Shown one piece after another: positions 23,481 to 35,658 of a DNA stretch of 64,000 nucleotides. The stretch lies in NCBI RefSeq assembly GCF_051622035.1, contig NC_135365.1, forward strand, positions 23,272,001 through 23,336,000, given 5' to 3'. The notes below the pieces were generated by a model. It did no database searches. It was not told where the DNA came from and saw nothing but the letters and a program-made list of their open reading frames with translations. Position numbers and translations under genes: made by a program. This stretch comes from Arctopsyche grandis. Lineage: Eukaryota; Arthropoda; Insecta; Trichoptera; Hydropsychidae. Numbering within the stretch: position 1 is the stretch's first letter; each line of letters opens with the position of its first letter.

Positions 23481-25144
23481 GTCAAAGCTATACAAAGATG
23501 TAAGTAAATTTTGTAGAAAGTTTAGTAAATTACCAAAATAAGTGAAACTGTTTTTAATTCCAATGATGTTCATTAAACCAAATTTACAAGACAAAAGAAT
23601 GACTTTAAAAAAAATGGGAACAGCGACTCTGTTTCTTTTTTAATTTCAGAAAGAAATCTTAAGCTAGAGCATACTGTACATGCATAGTTCTTTAGCAACA
23701 TTAAGTTCTTTTAAAATTGATTATAATCTAAGCGCTAATTGATATTTGATTAAATTTTTTAATTAGAATCATGTTCAAGTGAAGTTAAATTCAATTTAAA
23801 ACGCTTTATACAATAAACACATCGGTATTTTGATATATGAAATACATATATTCGAAACCTTCTCAATTCGAAATATTTATTACACACCAAAATACGATAA
23901 AGATACAGCATAATTTTTCATTTCACATTTATCGACGGTGAGCACGTTTCAAATAAAATTTGACAGACGACAGACCCTCCATTTAAGCTTCGATTTTTCC
24001 ACTCGCCATAGTGAATAGAGCCATTACAGAAATTAACATACGAAAACGATACGCACTGTCGTACATTTACGATACTTACACTTCTGGGTCGCACCATTCA
24101 TCATCGAACTAGGGTAAGCTCGTAAATCGATACCGTACCCGATCTAATTTACGTTTCGATAATGTGCATCCGATACGTTTATTTTGTATCGACCTCCCGT
24201 TTCGGGGGGAGGCAGCGCTTTTTTATTATTATTTTAAACGCCCACCACCCCCTCATCATCATCTTGGTGGCGCCGAAGGGGTTAAGTGTAGCTTAAACAG
24301 AGTGTAATAATGATTACGACATAAGCAAAGGCGAATCGATACGTCCACAGTGAATATTTTATGACTTGGCATTCGACCCACGCTTCCAAAAATGTTGTTT
24401 GTATTAGCGATAGGGCCTAATTTTAATTTCGATTCCTTTTTCGGGCTCTCATATTAATTCTCTTGTATGGTCGTTCCGATTAATTTACGATGCAGCGGTG
24501 CATCTTCATTTGGAAGGTTTTATTTCCTAATCTTGTTTAGAGTCGAAGAAGCAAAGCGTAAACAAAACATTCCTGGCAAGCGCTCGAGACAATAAACAAA
24601 CTATTCCTGGACCTCGCCGTCTACTTGTTTCCTTTTTACGTTCATATTTTTTTTTTCCCTTTTCGTTTTTTTTTCGTACATAGCTTTGACTCTGGATATA
24701 CTCCTAGTTCTATTGTAGTGCCTCGTGTGAGCGATGGATAACCGCCTAATAAAATAAAGGCCGTGTTTTGAACGCCTTTGAATTATTGCCTGGCGGCTTT
24801 TTTTCGGGTAGCTTTTTATTCATCATGGGTAGTTTTAAGCCGACTGCTGTTTTATTATCATATATTATGGATTTTGTGAGATTTTTCTTTTGCTCTCGTA
24901 ACATCTGCATTGTTCGGGGATGTGTTCTGAATTCAATGTTTTTCAATAGCTGGTTTTATTTCACTTGAAAGAATGAGCGCCTTTCAAACATTTGTTCATA
25001 AATTCTACGGATGCTGTATTGTTAAAATATAGACTATGTCAATAAGTAAAAACATATCATGGAATCACCATTTTATGTATGTTGCAACTACATACATATA
25101 CTAATTAAAATAAATAGTTTAAAATTTTTTCTATTATATAATGA
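23481..25144. other. Unique island (about 23920-24780)
   Basis: AT-rich DNA is followed by a long G+C-richer unique block, then AT-rich DNA again. Frames of 66 codons lie on both strands at 24746-24968 and have no domain. Confidence 0.35.
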
Positions 25145-26092
25145 GAGTCAAATAAAAAAACAACAAATAAATACGTTTAATATTGTAAGTATTATAAAAT
25201 AAATATTTATTAAATAGTAATACAAAAGCTCGTGAGCTTTAATTAAATAATAAATATAACTGTAAGAAATTGGCATATAAAAACTATACTTAATTACACA
25301 AAAAAAAGTCCTAGAGTAAAAAGCTTTGAAAGAATTGCAAGCTGTACCAACATTATTTATTTATACATAGATGTCTATTTCTTATCAAAATGTATATCAT
25401 CTGAATAAAAATTGAAGCTGTAAATATGTAGTAAATAACTATATGATTCATTCTATAAAATACGAAAAAATATTAAAATAACTTTCACACATGACTAGCT
25501 TATTTGACTCATTATAGAGTCAAATATCAATATAACAAATAAATACATTTAATATGGTAAGTATTATAAAATAAATGTTCATTAAATAGTAATACAAAAG
25601 CTCGCAAGCTTATATTACAAATAAATATAGGTATTGGTCTGTTAGAAATTGGCATATTAAAAAACGAATTAATATTAAAATATCTTTCACATATGACTAC
25701 CTTATTTGACTCATTATAGATTCAAACATCAATAAAACAAATAAATACATTTAATATGGAAGTATTATAAAATAAATTTTCATTAAATAGTAATACAAAA
25801 CCTCGTACGCTTTAATTATATAATAAATTTATATGTTGACCTGTTAAAAATTGCCATATTAAAACTATACTTAATTACACAAAAAAAGTCCGAGACTAAA
25901 AAGCTTTCAAAGAAATGAAAGCTTTACCAACATTATATACATACATATATATTGTAGATATGTATTTCTTATCAAAATTTATATCATCTGAATAAATTGA
26001 ATCTGACTATTATAAATGAATATATGATTCATTCTATAAAAATAGGAATAAATATTAAAATACCTTTCATATATGACTGCCTTATTTGACTA
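25145..26092. repeat. Tandem array of three units with terminal inverted repeats
   Basis: Units run 25145-25510, 25517-25712 and 25719-26092. Each starts near GAGTCAAATA and ends near TATTTGACTC, and the units are separated by ATTATA. All share AATAAATACATTTAATATGG-like and TAAATAGTAATACAAAA words. The middle unit lacks about 170 bases. The ends look like those of a small DNA transposon, but the copies are tandem. Confidence 0.7.
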
Positions 26093-26303
26093 CAAAGCTC
26101 TAACCTTATACGGAAACGCGCCTAATTTAACACAGTCAGAATATATGACCAATATCTATAACTTGACTGTCAAATTAATTATCAAACAAGTATTTGAATT
26201 TCGAAAATTCAATTTTTGACGTTAAATTGCCTTATTTATGAAGGTGCATTACTTAACAAAACAGCAATTCTGGTATTTTATTTCTACTAGATATTCAAGA
26301 AGC
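26093..26303. other. AT-rich intergenic sequence
   Basis: I see nothing recognisable between the tandem array and the TTAA-flanked element. Confidence 0.4.
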
Positions 26304-26908
26304 TTAACCCTCCCTCATCGAAGTGGGGTATGCAAGTGCCCCAATTTTTACGTTTTTCGTAATAAATATGTGGTTTTCAGAGCCATACACCCTATATTTC
26401 TTGTATTCCTAGAATGAACTACAAGAAATTTATTTTAATAGATTTTGTATGATTTAGAAATGGGGTACATCGTAAAAAAATACATTACATTTCTACGTTC
26501 CAAAGTATGATTTAAAGGCGGTAGCGATAAGTCATGTTTTTGACTGTTCGCTTGCATATTATTGTTGATTGATGAATCAATGCGACAGAAAGAGACAGCT
26601 ATATTTTCGTAAGCTATTGTTTTCGTCGCTTTTGGCGCGTGGCTATTGAGTCATGCAGTCGCCTGTCGGCCTTACCTATGTGCGTTTGCTCGTGTCGATG
26701 TTTGTCGTTATTTTTAATAGAAAAATAGTCAAAAACATGCTATAGGACTAAAACTTTTTTATGTTGATGTATAAAATGATTAACAAGATATATATTGAAC
26801 CCATTTGTATTGAGAAAAGCTGTATTTTGATTAAAAAATACTGGGGTCTTAGTCGACTCCGGTTCGGGACACTCGTTCGATCTCGACGCTCCGTCCTTCA
26901 AAGGTTAA
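26304..26908. mobile_element. piggyBac-like MITE candidate, TTAA-flanked
   Basis: The segment is bounded by TTAA at 26304-26307 and 26905-26908. Left end: CCCTCCCTCATCGAAGTGGG with a subterminal GGGGTATGCAAGTGCCCC hairpin. Right end, reversed: CCTTTGAAGGACGGAGCGTC. piggyBac elements duplicate TTAA and start with C-runs; the two ends here match only in the first few bases. No transposase frame is present. Confidence 0.4.
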
Positions 26909-28009
26909 CATAATGAGCCAATCCACTTGCGTATGGGATTTTTTTCAAATTCTTGAGTACATCAATATTCAAGCTCATCTAACAAACAAACACATCCCCC
27001 GACAGTAACATTTGACTTTCCACTGTTAATCGACCTTTTGACAAATGAGAATCGAAGGCAAAGTGTTATGTCAGTCGACCGACTGATCATCACTCCTTTT
27101 CATCCGCACCATCTGTTAAAGTCGGCAACGTAATCGGCTCCATTCCCGACCGGTTATCCCGTATATATCATTCACGTGTAAGGATACCCAGACGGACAGA
27201 CAGACTCGTAGACTGAGTGAAAACAGAACGCCCTCCCCCGAACGAAAGATATCTGTTTGCATTAATTTACTATTCACACATTTGTACGGCAAGGCGTAAA
27301 TCTCGATCACGCACCCCATCACTGGTACACAAAATTGAAAACAAATATTTGTTGAACGCGCGTTTCCTCTACCGAGTCTGCTCCTCTAACTCTGGATAGA
27401 TGGATATGTATGTATGTATGTAGATGGGTACACAATCGAACGCCTTGATCTCTCTCGGAAACGATCGTCCAAATATCACAATAGGAATGTGGCAGTAGGA
27501 GGAAGGAAGGTGGGGAAAAAATTGAATGAAAAAAAAAGGAAAGTTTTGATCACTTCAACAATTTAGATATTTTACAACCGTGGTAAACATCAGATTATCC
27601 GAAATAAATTTGTATAGTAGTGAACTGTTGTGGGTGTGCGGGGCATTGCTGGAATTGTTGCCCCAACTTCGTGAGGGACGACTGGATGGCACGTCCTATT
27701 ATTAACCCATTTTGATGAATAAATATTATATATATCTAGATATTCCACCCGAGTTGATTGTATGAATCAATGAGCTTTTTGTATGAGCTATTTATAAAGT
27801 ATGAAAATATATTTAAGATAATACGAGTACATATCGCATTTTTATTTTCATTATTATAACACAAAATGTTTTTTTGGACACATAAAACTTATATAAATGT
27901 GTTTATTTACACAAATGTTTACCGTGATTCCTTAAATTGTAATGATTCAAGATTTTGTTCTTTGGAAAAGCTAAATTTAAAAATCTTAATGTTGCTGAAT
28001 GTTTTTGAA
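26909..28009. other. Intergenic; unique island at 27000-27480
   Basis: The island is G+C-richer and unique. The remainder is AT-rich, and a TATG microsatellite lies at about 27405-27421. No gene was recognised. Confidence 0.4.
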
Positions 28010-28140
28010 AATTTCTGACACAATTGACGAAGCTAATTTAAATAATCGATTGTGAGTTCGAATCAGTCAAAATCTCGAGTTCGAATTTTTGCATAATCAC
28101 AAAACTTCATCTATTGTTACTATGTACATAGATAAAGTAA
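28010..28140 (-). repeat. Repeat E, fragment
   Basis: GAGTTCGAATCAGTCAAAAT and TTTGCATAATCACAAAAC match 58860-58915 on the same strand and, reversed, 38900-38940. Confidence 0.55.
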
Positions 28141-28460
28141 AAATAATAATAATAAATAGTGGTATATTGTTGTTATCGTACTATGATTAGTCCCCACAGG
28201 TGTATCTTTTACACAGGTATTGCTCACGCGAAGATGCCACTCACAAAAAACTATTAATAAATAAAAAATAAAACCAAAAGCAATCAAACAGATAAAAGAT
28301 AAAAATAGAATGTGTAGTTTCTTTTTGTTTTTTGTCATAGGCAAGTGATAAAAAAACTAGTTCGGGGAACAATCCGTTCACTTTTTTATGTAATTCAAAA
28401 ATTTATTGAGTTTCCAAAACGTTAAATATGTGAGTTTGTTCCAGTTGTATTAAGCAATAC

Positions 28461-28800
28461 CATTATTTATTTATTAAATATAAATAATACTATGACTTAG
28501 TGGAGGAGGCAAAGCCAATAGACTAAAGGAATTTCACTTATACATATAAATTAAAATTGAGTGAGAAAAAAAACATTCAAGATAAAAATAATAAAAGAGA
28601 AAAAACTTAACAAGAAAAATAAATAATTAAATAATAGAAAATTTCTAAAGATAAAAAAATAAAACAGTAAATTGATAAGCTTAAAAAGAAAACGAAAATA
28701 TTTAATGGACAAGAAGGATTAAAAAAACACTTATTATTATAACATTTATTAAATTTATTATTTAATTTCGAGTAATTCTAAATAAATAGTTGGTTTAATT
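28461..28800 (-). mobile_element. LINE-C 3' end fragment
   Basis: The element tail lies at 28461-28482. A hairpin with outer arms at 28496-28501 and 28522-28528 and the inner stem GGC-AAA-GCC follows. It matches 34131-34470 and 42585-42780. No coding part is readable. Confidence 0.55.
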
Positions 28801-28924
28801 TTTCTGATTAATTGAATGAACCAAAAATACATGAAATGCATTTTTATATATTTTTGAAATAAATATTATTAAGACCAAAACTCTAATATTTTGAGTGTCC
28901 ATTATTAACGTAGCATACTTTGTG

Positions 28925-29850
28925 CAACAGAATAATATCATTTATTGAAAAATCAACAGACAACAGATTTAGAATTGCATAAAAATAAATAATAATTGTA
29001 GCAAAATATTATCTGAGCCCAAATGTAGATTTTTACAAATTACATAAAATTTTTGATAGAGACAACCAAATGAAAAATAAAATAACTAAGACTAAAACAT
29101 GACTAAATATAACAGTGCATAACTATACATAAAGTGATATAATATTGGATAATGTTTATATAATATAAATAAAAATTGATCAATCAATCAAGACTCCTGT
29201 TGGCAGTCCTGAATTGATGCAAGGAAATACCAAAGAGATCAAAATTATTCAGCTCCCCGTTAAACATACGATAAAAACGTTGGATTGGTTTTGAAAGGAT
29301 TAAGTGAGAAGAGTGCAACTTGTCTAGTTTACCTAACTGGGATCCTTAAACCAACCTTACTCGGGACTATCAAGGAAACCATTTAGGAGCTTAAAAAGGA
29401 ATGAAGCATCAATGAGTCGTCGCCTGACAGAAAGATTGTTATAGTATGGGAGTTTTAAAATATCAGCAACAGTAGTATGGGCGTAGATAAGAAAACGGAA
29501 GCGTAAGGATTTGATAAAGTTTTTCAATATAATTAATATGGAATATATAAAAAGGTGACCATATAATTGAGGCAAATTCAAGGTGAGACCTTACAAGAGA
29601 AAAATAAAGTAATTTGAGTACACGAGGAACATTAAAGGGTTTGGTTGAGCGGAGTAGGAATCCAAGAGATTTATATGCCTTATTAGTAAAAAAGGAAATA
29701 TGTATGTTCAAAGTAATCGAGTTTATTATTAAGTATTACACCAAGGTCCTTAATAGACGAGGATGTATTTAGAATTGAATGATAAGTGATAATAAATTTA
29801 TTTCTGGTAAAATTTAATATAGAACATTTATATATTTTTTAGCATGTTAA
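28925..29850 (-). pseudogene. LINE-A, truncated and broken ORF2 copy
   Basis: The 3' UTR begins at about 28930 (TTATTGAAAAATCAACAGAC) and matches that of the full copy at 53685. The ORF2 region runs from about 29181 to 29845. It decodes YKSLGFLLRSTKPFNVPRVL and LEFASIIWSPFYIFHINYIE, then, in another frame, NNLSVRRRLIDASFLFKLLN. These correspond to the last fifth of the full ORF2. A frame change at the join and lost segments show it is dead. It is 5'-truncated just downstream of where the YADD motif would be. Confidence 0.75.
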
Positions 29851-30983
29851 ATGTTAAATGATCAAAGTAATATTGATATTTAACATTTAGATAGTATTGA
29901 TCGGATTCACTTTGTAGTTAATAATAAACAAGATTAAGCGCTAAACAACATGCTAAATTTAGTTGACACCCACATAAACGGAGGTGAGATTTTTAACAAG
30001 TTGAGATTTTCGAATACATTTCTGATAAATTCTCGGAATTTCGTCTTGCGTTATTTCTACCGCATTGATTGATCGACGTGCCCTGGAGAAATTTTCTCTT
30101 CGCGGAAAACAATTGTTGCGTAACGGGCAGATAGGCCGTCTGAATTATTTATGATTCGACATGAGAACGACCGACGAAAAGAAAAATAAGGCTCAGAAGG
30201 AAGTGGGCGAAGACGGGAGATGGTCAGGGGGATGTTTGTCTATCTGTGGCCGAATGTGGGAACGCGGAAGGACAGAACCCCATTGTTAGAAACGAAGAGG
30301 GATAACGGGCCAGGAAGGCAGTAATGAGAGTATAAATAATGTAATGGACCGTTAGGGCTATCGGTGGCGAGGGGCGTAATGATCGCGCGCCACGCGGCGA
30401 ACTAACGACACGACCCTCGGGGATTTGTTCGGACCGGGACACAAATCGTTGTTTTGTTCGGCTTGTGATGTGCTGCGCTGGCCCATCGTGGATGTTGCGT
30501 GGAATGTAATTTGATAGATTTTACAGTTTGCTATGACCGCGTAGATACTGACGAGGACACGAGAATTCGTTAAAATAAAAATGAATTGAAATGCGAAAAA
30601 AATGCATCTAGATTCGCTTAAATTTAATATTAAAAAAAAATTCTCACTATATATATGTATGTAGATTGACGTATAACATACATATGTACATATGTGATGA
30701 AGAATAATCTAAATAAACATTTTATTTTAATTTTTGTTTGCTACTATTTTTAATTAAAAATAATTATTTTAATGCAACCCGACAAGAATCATTAAAAAAT
30801 TATGGAAAAAATCGAATCACTAGTTTGTACACCCTTCTAAAGATGGCTCTGCAAAATTGAATATACATAATTTACTATTTATTTAAATAATTTAATTTAA
30901 ATTTATAAAAAGGAAGGATGAGGATATATAAATTACATATTAATTATGACTAATATAATATGTTTGCATGTATGAATAAGATT
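29851..30983. other. Intergenic; unique island at 30040-30600
   Basis: The island is G+C-rich for the window and unique, with no recognisable coding domain. AT-rich DNA follows. Confidence 0.4.
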
Positions 30984-31278
30984 GAATAGAAGTATTTGAT
31001 TTTTAAATGCTTTTTATTATTACGAAATTATGTTCACAATACATCTTATATATATTTTAATAGCTACTGATCTACTGATCATTTTCTTTTTACAATTTAA
31101 TTTAATTTGGTTAGTAATCATAGTATGTATTATATTATTCTAATGTTAATCTACAGCATAATAGGAAAAATAGCTCAAAAACCTATTTACAATCCTTATA
31201 AATGCTCATAATACATCTAATACATAATATTAATTAAAGACTCACTAAAGTCGATGACCTAAAACAGAATAGAAGTAT
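30984..31278 (-). mobile_element. Jockey-type LINE 3' fragment with perfect TSD
   Basis: A 271-bp insertion (30996-31266) is flanked by a perfect 12-bp duplication, GAATAGAAGTAT, at 30984-30995 and 31267-31278. It starts in the last codons of ORF2 and contains the whole 3' UTR, so reverse transcription stopped very early. Confidence 0.75.
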
Positions 31279-31664
31279 CCTTAGTACTAAGCGACATAAA
31301 ATCGCCAAATTTACTATTTTCAAATTAAATAATATATTATATATTACAGTGAAATTATTATGAATACACAAACGTTTCAGTGAATTTATATCCAAATACG
31401 TATTTAGGTATGGCTTAATTTTCACTATGGAAATAACATATTCACGAGCCTTGATTAGTGAAATTATAATTTTTGACATTTGAGTGATAGTGTGATATTT
31501 TCAAAGTTATGATTAATTAATTCTGATAACGATGACCCGAATGACACTTTTACATTTATCGTCCAATATATTGACTATCAAATAATTCGAATTTAAGAGA
31601 ATAAAGATGAGCCGTACAATCATTGGAGTTTTGTTCAATCCCGGAGCATTAAATAAAATTCACA
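31279..31664. other. Spacer between two inverted jockey fragments
   Basis: This stretch is AT-rich and unique. A frame of 81 codons (31234-31479) overlaps it and has no domain. Confidence 0.4.
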
Positions 31665-32100
31665 AAATATTCCGTTAGTTACAGACATTACTAACAAACT
31701 AACCAGTAGATTTTATGACAGAATCACTAATAATCATACTAACACACTTGTGAAGAGTCTCGGTGATTACAACAAAATGTCTATACCCTTCAGGTATAAA
31801 CACAGATTACCTAAACACAATCTGCTTTAGGTCATCGACTTTAGAGAGTCTTTAATTAATATTATGTATTAGATGTATTATGAACATTTATAAGGATTGT
31901 AAATAGGTTTTTGAGCTCTTTTTCCTATTATGCTTTAGATTAACATTAGAATAATATAATACTGTGATTACTAACCAAATTAAATTAAATTGTAAAATAG
32001 AAAATGATCAGTAGATCAGTAGCTATTAAAATATATATAAGATGTATTGTGAACATAATTTCGTAATAAAAAAAGCATTTAAAAATAAAAAAAAAAAAAA
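31665..32100 (+). mobile_element. Jockey-type LINE 3' fragment
   Basis: It decodes ITNKLTSRFYDRITNNHTNT, then LVKSLGDYNKMSIPFRYKHR and LPKHNL with a TAG stop, then the family 3' UTR and an A-rich tail ending near 32100. It faces the copy at 30996-31266 head to head. A target duplication could not be read in the A-rich flanks. Confidence 0.7.
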
Positions 32101-32349
32101 ACAAAAATAAACTAAAAAACCGAAATTACTCTTTGGCAGAATTTCAACGATTTAAGATGATATCCCTGAAAATATGTCAAAGAATGAAGCTATGCATTGC
32201 TTCTAGCTAGGCTAAGTTAAGGCAATTGATTTTGTTTGATAGTTGTTAACTTTGTATTTAAACATCACAAAAATATAAAATTATAAAAAAAATAACAATC
32301 TATAAAAAAAAAGTTTTTTAAAAACATACCTCTTCTATAAATTGTATAT

Positions 32350-32660
32350 AAAATTATTATTTTGAATAAAAATACCAATCATTTTATTTTACTACCGCCA
32401 TCTATGTTTAAAACTAATAAACAAACGGTGGATAAACGTCAACGACTATCTCGCCGGGTAGATTTCAAACGCGTCTTACACGATATTTTTGCACCATAGT
32501 AATGGCGGAGGATCCATTTACTTATATTGATGACCAAAATGAGCAATATGGCAAAGTATGAAAACGATCGGATAATAGGCAAACTTTTTCCTGAATTGTA
32601 ATCGTAAGTGAAACGTAAAGAAGGTATGTAAAAAGACGACATTTTCATTAAAAATTTCAG
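32350..32660 (-). repeat. Repeat M copy
   Basis: TTGATGACCAAAATGAGCAA and TATGGCAAAGTATGAAAACG match, reversed, the plus-strand copies at 35990-36110 and 62640-62800. Translation on the minus strand shares RSFSYFAILLILVINI with the copy at 35967, but there is no longer frame. Confidence 0.6.
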
Positions 32661-34130
32661 CGCACTTACATATCTAGAAATCATTCACTTCTCTCATATT
32701 GATAAGAGAATTTGTAATTCTATCGTTAGATCCATACTCACTACCCGAGTTGTAGAAATCATAATTTCACTGGCGATATTTTAAATAATTTAATTTAAAT
32801 AGTTTCTCTAAACAATTTAATTTAAATACTTTAACAATAATTATACTGTAATTGTAATATATTGTATATTTTATTTAATCATTTTTCTTAGTAAAAATAT
32901 ACATATGTACATATATCCCATTAGATGCACAATTTTTAGATGCTTTTCTTCTTTGTTTTTATTTTTGTTCAGTGTTGTTTTTAATTTTTCTAATAATTTT
33001 TGGTATCAATGTTAGTTACGTTGTAATGCTGTTTGTTTCTGTTTTTTTTAAATAATAAATAATTAAATATATAAATTGAATTAATTTGAGACGGAGCTTT
33101 GAACTAAACAATTCATATGAGTTGATTTTACCACATACATATTCACCATACTTCCCGCATTACTCTGCGATAAAGCAATTTAAAAATCATCAGAAAACTC
33201 ACTACAGCGCAGCGTAGGCAAACCGTTGACGCCCACATTCAAATCATGATTTTATTATAAATATCAGAAATAAATAAATAAATAAAAATAGGACGTGAAT
33301 CCGTTCTGATGAACGATCGTCGACAATGGATCGTTTTCGAAACGTCATTATAATAATGATATCGCATTAGGCAAAAGGCATGGCGCGTCTCGTAATGTCG
33401 AGAATATTACGTGGCATTCCCTAATATGTATCATCACTCCCGAGCACAACGGGTCATTAACGGCGCCTCAGCCGACAACGGAATAATAATATTCGAATGT
33501 GAGAAACTTCTACCCAAATTAAATTATATTACCTATCACCTGTGCGAGTGTGTCTACCTTCGAATTTTATATCGTGTAAGTATGATGTATTCATTAAGGT
33601 AAGTATTATATCTATTATGCGTTCACTCATAACAAATTGCTGTGTAAATCATCCCCGTTGCTATATCAAACGCGCAATTATTAAATAAATATACGATCGA
33701 ACATATTTCAAAGTTCTGAGAACTCTGAATGATGATTTTCCTCAACTAGAATACGATGAAGCGGAAAAGCCGTCATAAAGGTTTTCTTGGAAGGTGCTTT
33801 TACACAACGCTAATATTTCTACAATATTTTTTCTATTATTCGCCTTTACAGCTGAGCTGTTTATTGAATTCATCTCGAATGAAAACTGGTGATAATGCAG
33901 AAAAGCTGATATAAAGCTTTTCCAGAAAGGAATTTTTTCATAACATCAATATATTCACAGTATATTGATGTGATATATTATACATAAGCTGTTTATTGAA
34001 TTTCAAATGAAATGTTTCATCAAATTTCATCTACGCAAATTATTTTTGTACGCAGGTTGATTTTTTGGAACATTTGCTATCGTCAACTTTTGTTAAATTG
34101 AGATTTTCAGAGGCAATGTGGAATTAGGGA
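32661..34130. other. Intergenic; island at 33290-33600 and diverged duplication at 33765-34010
   Basis: A unique island is followed by two related blocks (33765-33880 and 33898-34010). They share GAAAAGC, TATAAAG, TTTTC and GCTGTTTATTGAATT in order. A short palindrome, CATCAATATA to TATATTGATG, lies at 33944-33970. No gene was recognised. Confidence 0.4.
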
Positions 34131-34470
34131 TTTATTTACTCATTTAAGAAGACTTGGGATAGGCGGCAAAGCCGATGAACCCAAGGGAAGGGGTTTTATA
34201 ATACATAAAGTTGTGAAAAATATCAAATAAGATTAAAAAATCAAAGAAAGCCAAAAAAAAATCGAAAAACTCAAATAACAGGAACATAATAAACTAAAAT
34301 AGGAAGATCTGCAAAAACCCATTTATTTTAAGGAAACTGTCAAATTAAATTATTTCTTATTTTTAAATAGGCTTAATAACTAGAACTTACTAATTCATTG
34401 GATAGACTATTCCAAATTTGAGTCTCAAATTATCGGATGTGTCTGTTAAACTTTAAATATTTAAATATTT
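34131..34470 (-). mobile_element. LINE-C 3' end fragment
   Basis: The hairpin has outer arms CTTGGG at 34153-34158 and CCCAAG at 34180-34185, and an inner stem CGGC-AAA-GCCG. Further in, the word CATTGGATAGACTATTCCAA matches the coding copy at 42848-42870, so a remnant of the ORF2 C-terminus is included. It is heavily decayed. Confidence 0.55.
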
Positions 34471-35394
34471 TTGAAATTTAATAGAAACCATATACATATA
34501 TATGTATATATGTATGTAGTGTACATTTTATATAAATTTGATGGAAACATGTTTACATAAATCGTTTAAATAATACGAAGCATAATTCCCATTATGACTT
34601 CCACTTACAAGAACTAAATTATTTAAAACCTTTGAATAAATCAAATTTAACATGCACCGGTGCAGTTTTCCCACAGTTAAAGTACACAACGTTCAAGGCA
34701 AACGACCACAGCTTCAGGTAAACGTAAACAATAACAATATTACATTAAATTAGATCAAGGAATAATGTGCGACTATTTTGTATCACAAAACACCCATTAC
34801 ACGCTCAGAGAGAAGGTAGTGGGAGCATATAAAAACATTTAGTATAATGCAATATGCATAAAGGTAATGTGTATACAATGCAGAGACTTTTGGAATATAT
34901 TTACGATCGGACGTACGTAAAAATCACGGTTGCACGACGGATGCAGGTAATTATGAAGACTTATATGAGCTCGCCCTTAACACGCGTAAAAATATTATAC
35001 GAGAGCCGTAAAAAGTGGCGGCAGAGACGGACGAGCATGTGATTTTCGTTCCCTACGGGCATTGTGTAAACACGAGGCACATGTTTTAAAGTGGTTACAA
35101 ACTGGCACACGTTGTATACATTCATACTTTTGTATTGCGTGGGTGTATGTTCTCAACAAATGTCAAAAACCGGGAGTATGGAAGAATGTGACATCGTTTG
35201 GTTCATGCTGCTTGCTGAAGACGAGTATAGTCCATTCGAGATTAGTTGGCGTTGCAATTTAACTTTTGATTGTTTCAAATTTGATAAACATATGTACTAA
35301 AAGTCATTCCATTCATAATGGCTCACCCCTACTCCATGGAAAATATGTGGGTAGGACAATTGTAAATGGAACGATTTCTACTTATTTGCAGCAT
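34471..35394. other. Unique island (about 34640-35340)
   Basis: The sequence is moderately G+C-rich and unique. Overlapping frames of 62-69 codons lie on the plus strand and have no domain that I recognise. Confidence 0.35.
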
Positions 35395-35650
35395 TGCTAC
35401 AAACTAGAAAAGAGTGTATTTGGGTGAATTAACGTCGTTTTCAAATCCAAAATGCCACTTTGTCTAAAGAAAAAGATCTTTGATCAATGTGTTTTGCCAG
35501 TGATGACGTATGGATGCGAAATTTGTTAATTTATTTTGAAATTTGCTACATAAAGTCTAATGCACTCGCAGATGTGTGAAATGCAATATGTTTGGTATAA
35601 CAAGGAGAGATAGGAAGGGAATACGTGAGTGAGAATTATGATAAGGTTAG
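35395..35650 (+). pseudogene. RTE-type LINE ORF2 relic, 5' half
   Basis: It decodes VVFKSKMPLCLKKKIFDQCV, then LPVMTYGCEIC and a stop, then further blocks with stops, up to IRLVDI at the hAT junction. F-K-S-x-x-P-x-C-L-K-x-K-x-x-D-Q-C-V-L-P-V-x-T-Y-G is the signature after the RT core in RTE and BovB-like elements. The frame resumes across the hAT insertion at 37297. Confidence 0.7.
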
Positions 35651-35658
35651 TTGATATA
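35651..35658. repeat. 8-bp target site duplication, left
   Basis: TTGATATA here is repeated exactly at 37289-37296. Eight bases is the hAT target duplication length. Confidence 0.75.

Noticed and set aside
30996..32100. Twin priming of one jockey element
   Set aside because: Both inverted pieces contain the same 3' end and one has its own perfect target duplication, so they are separate insertions.
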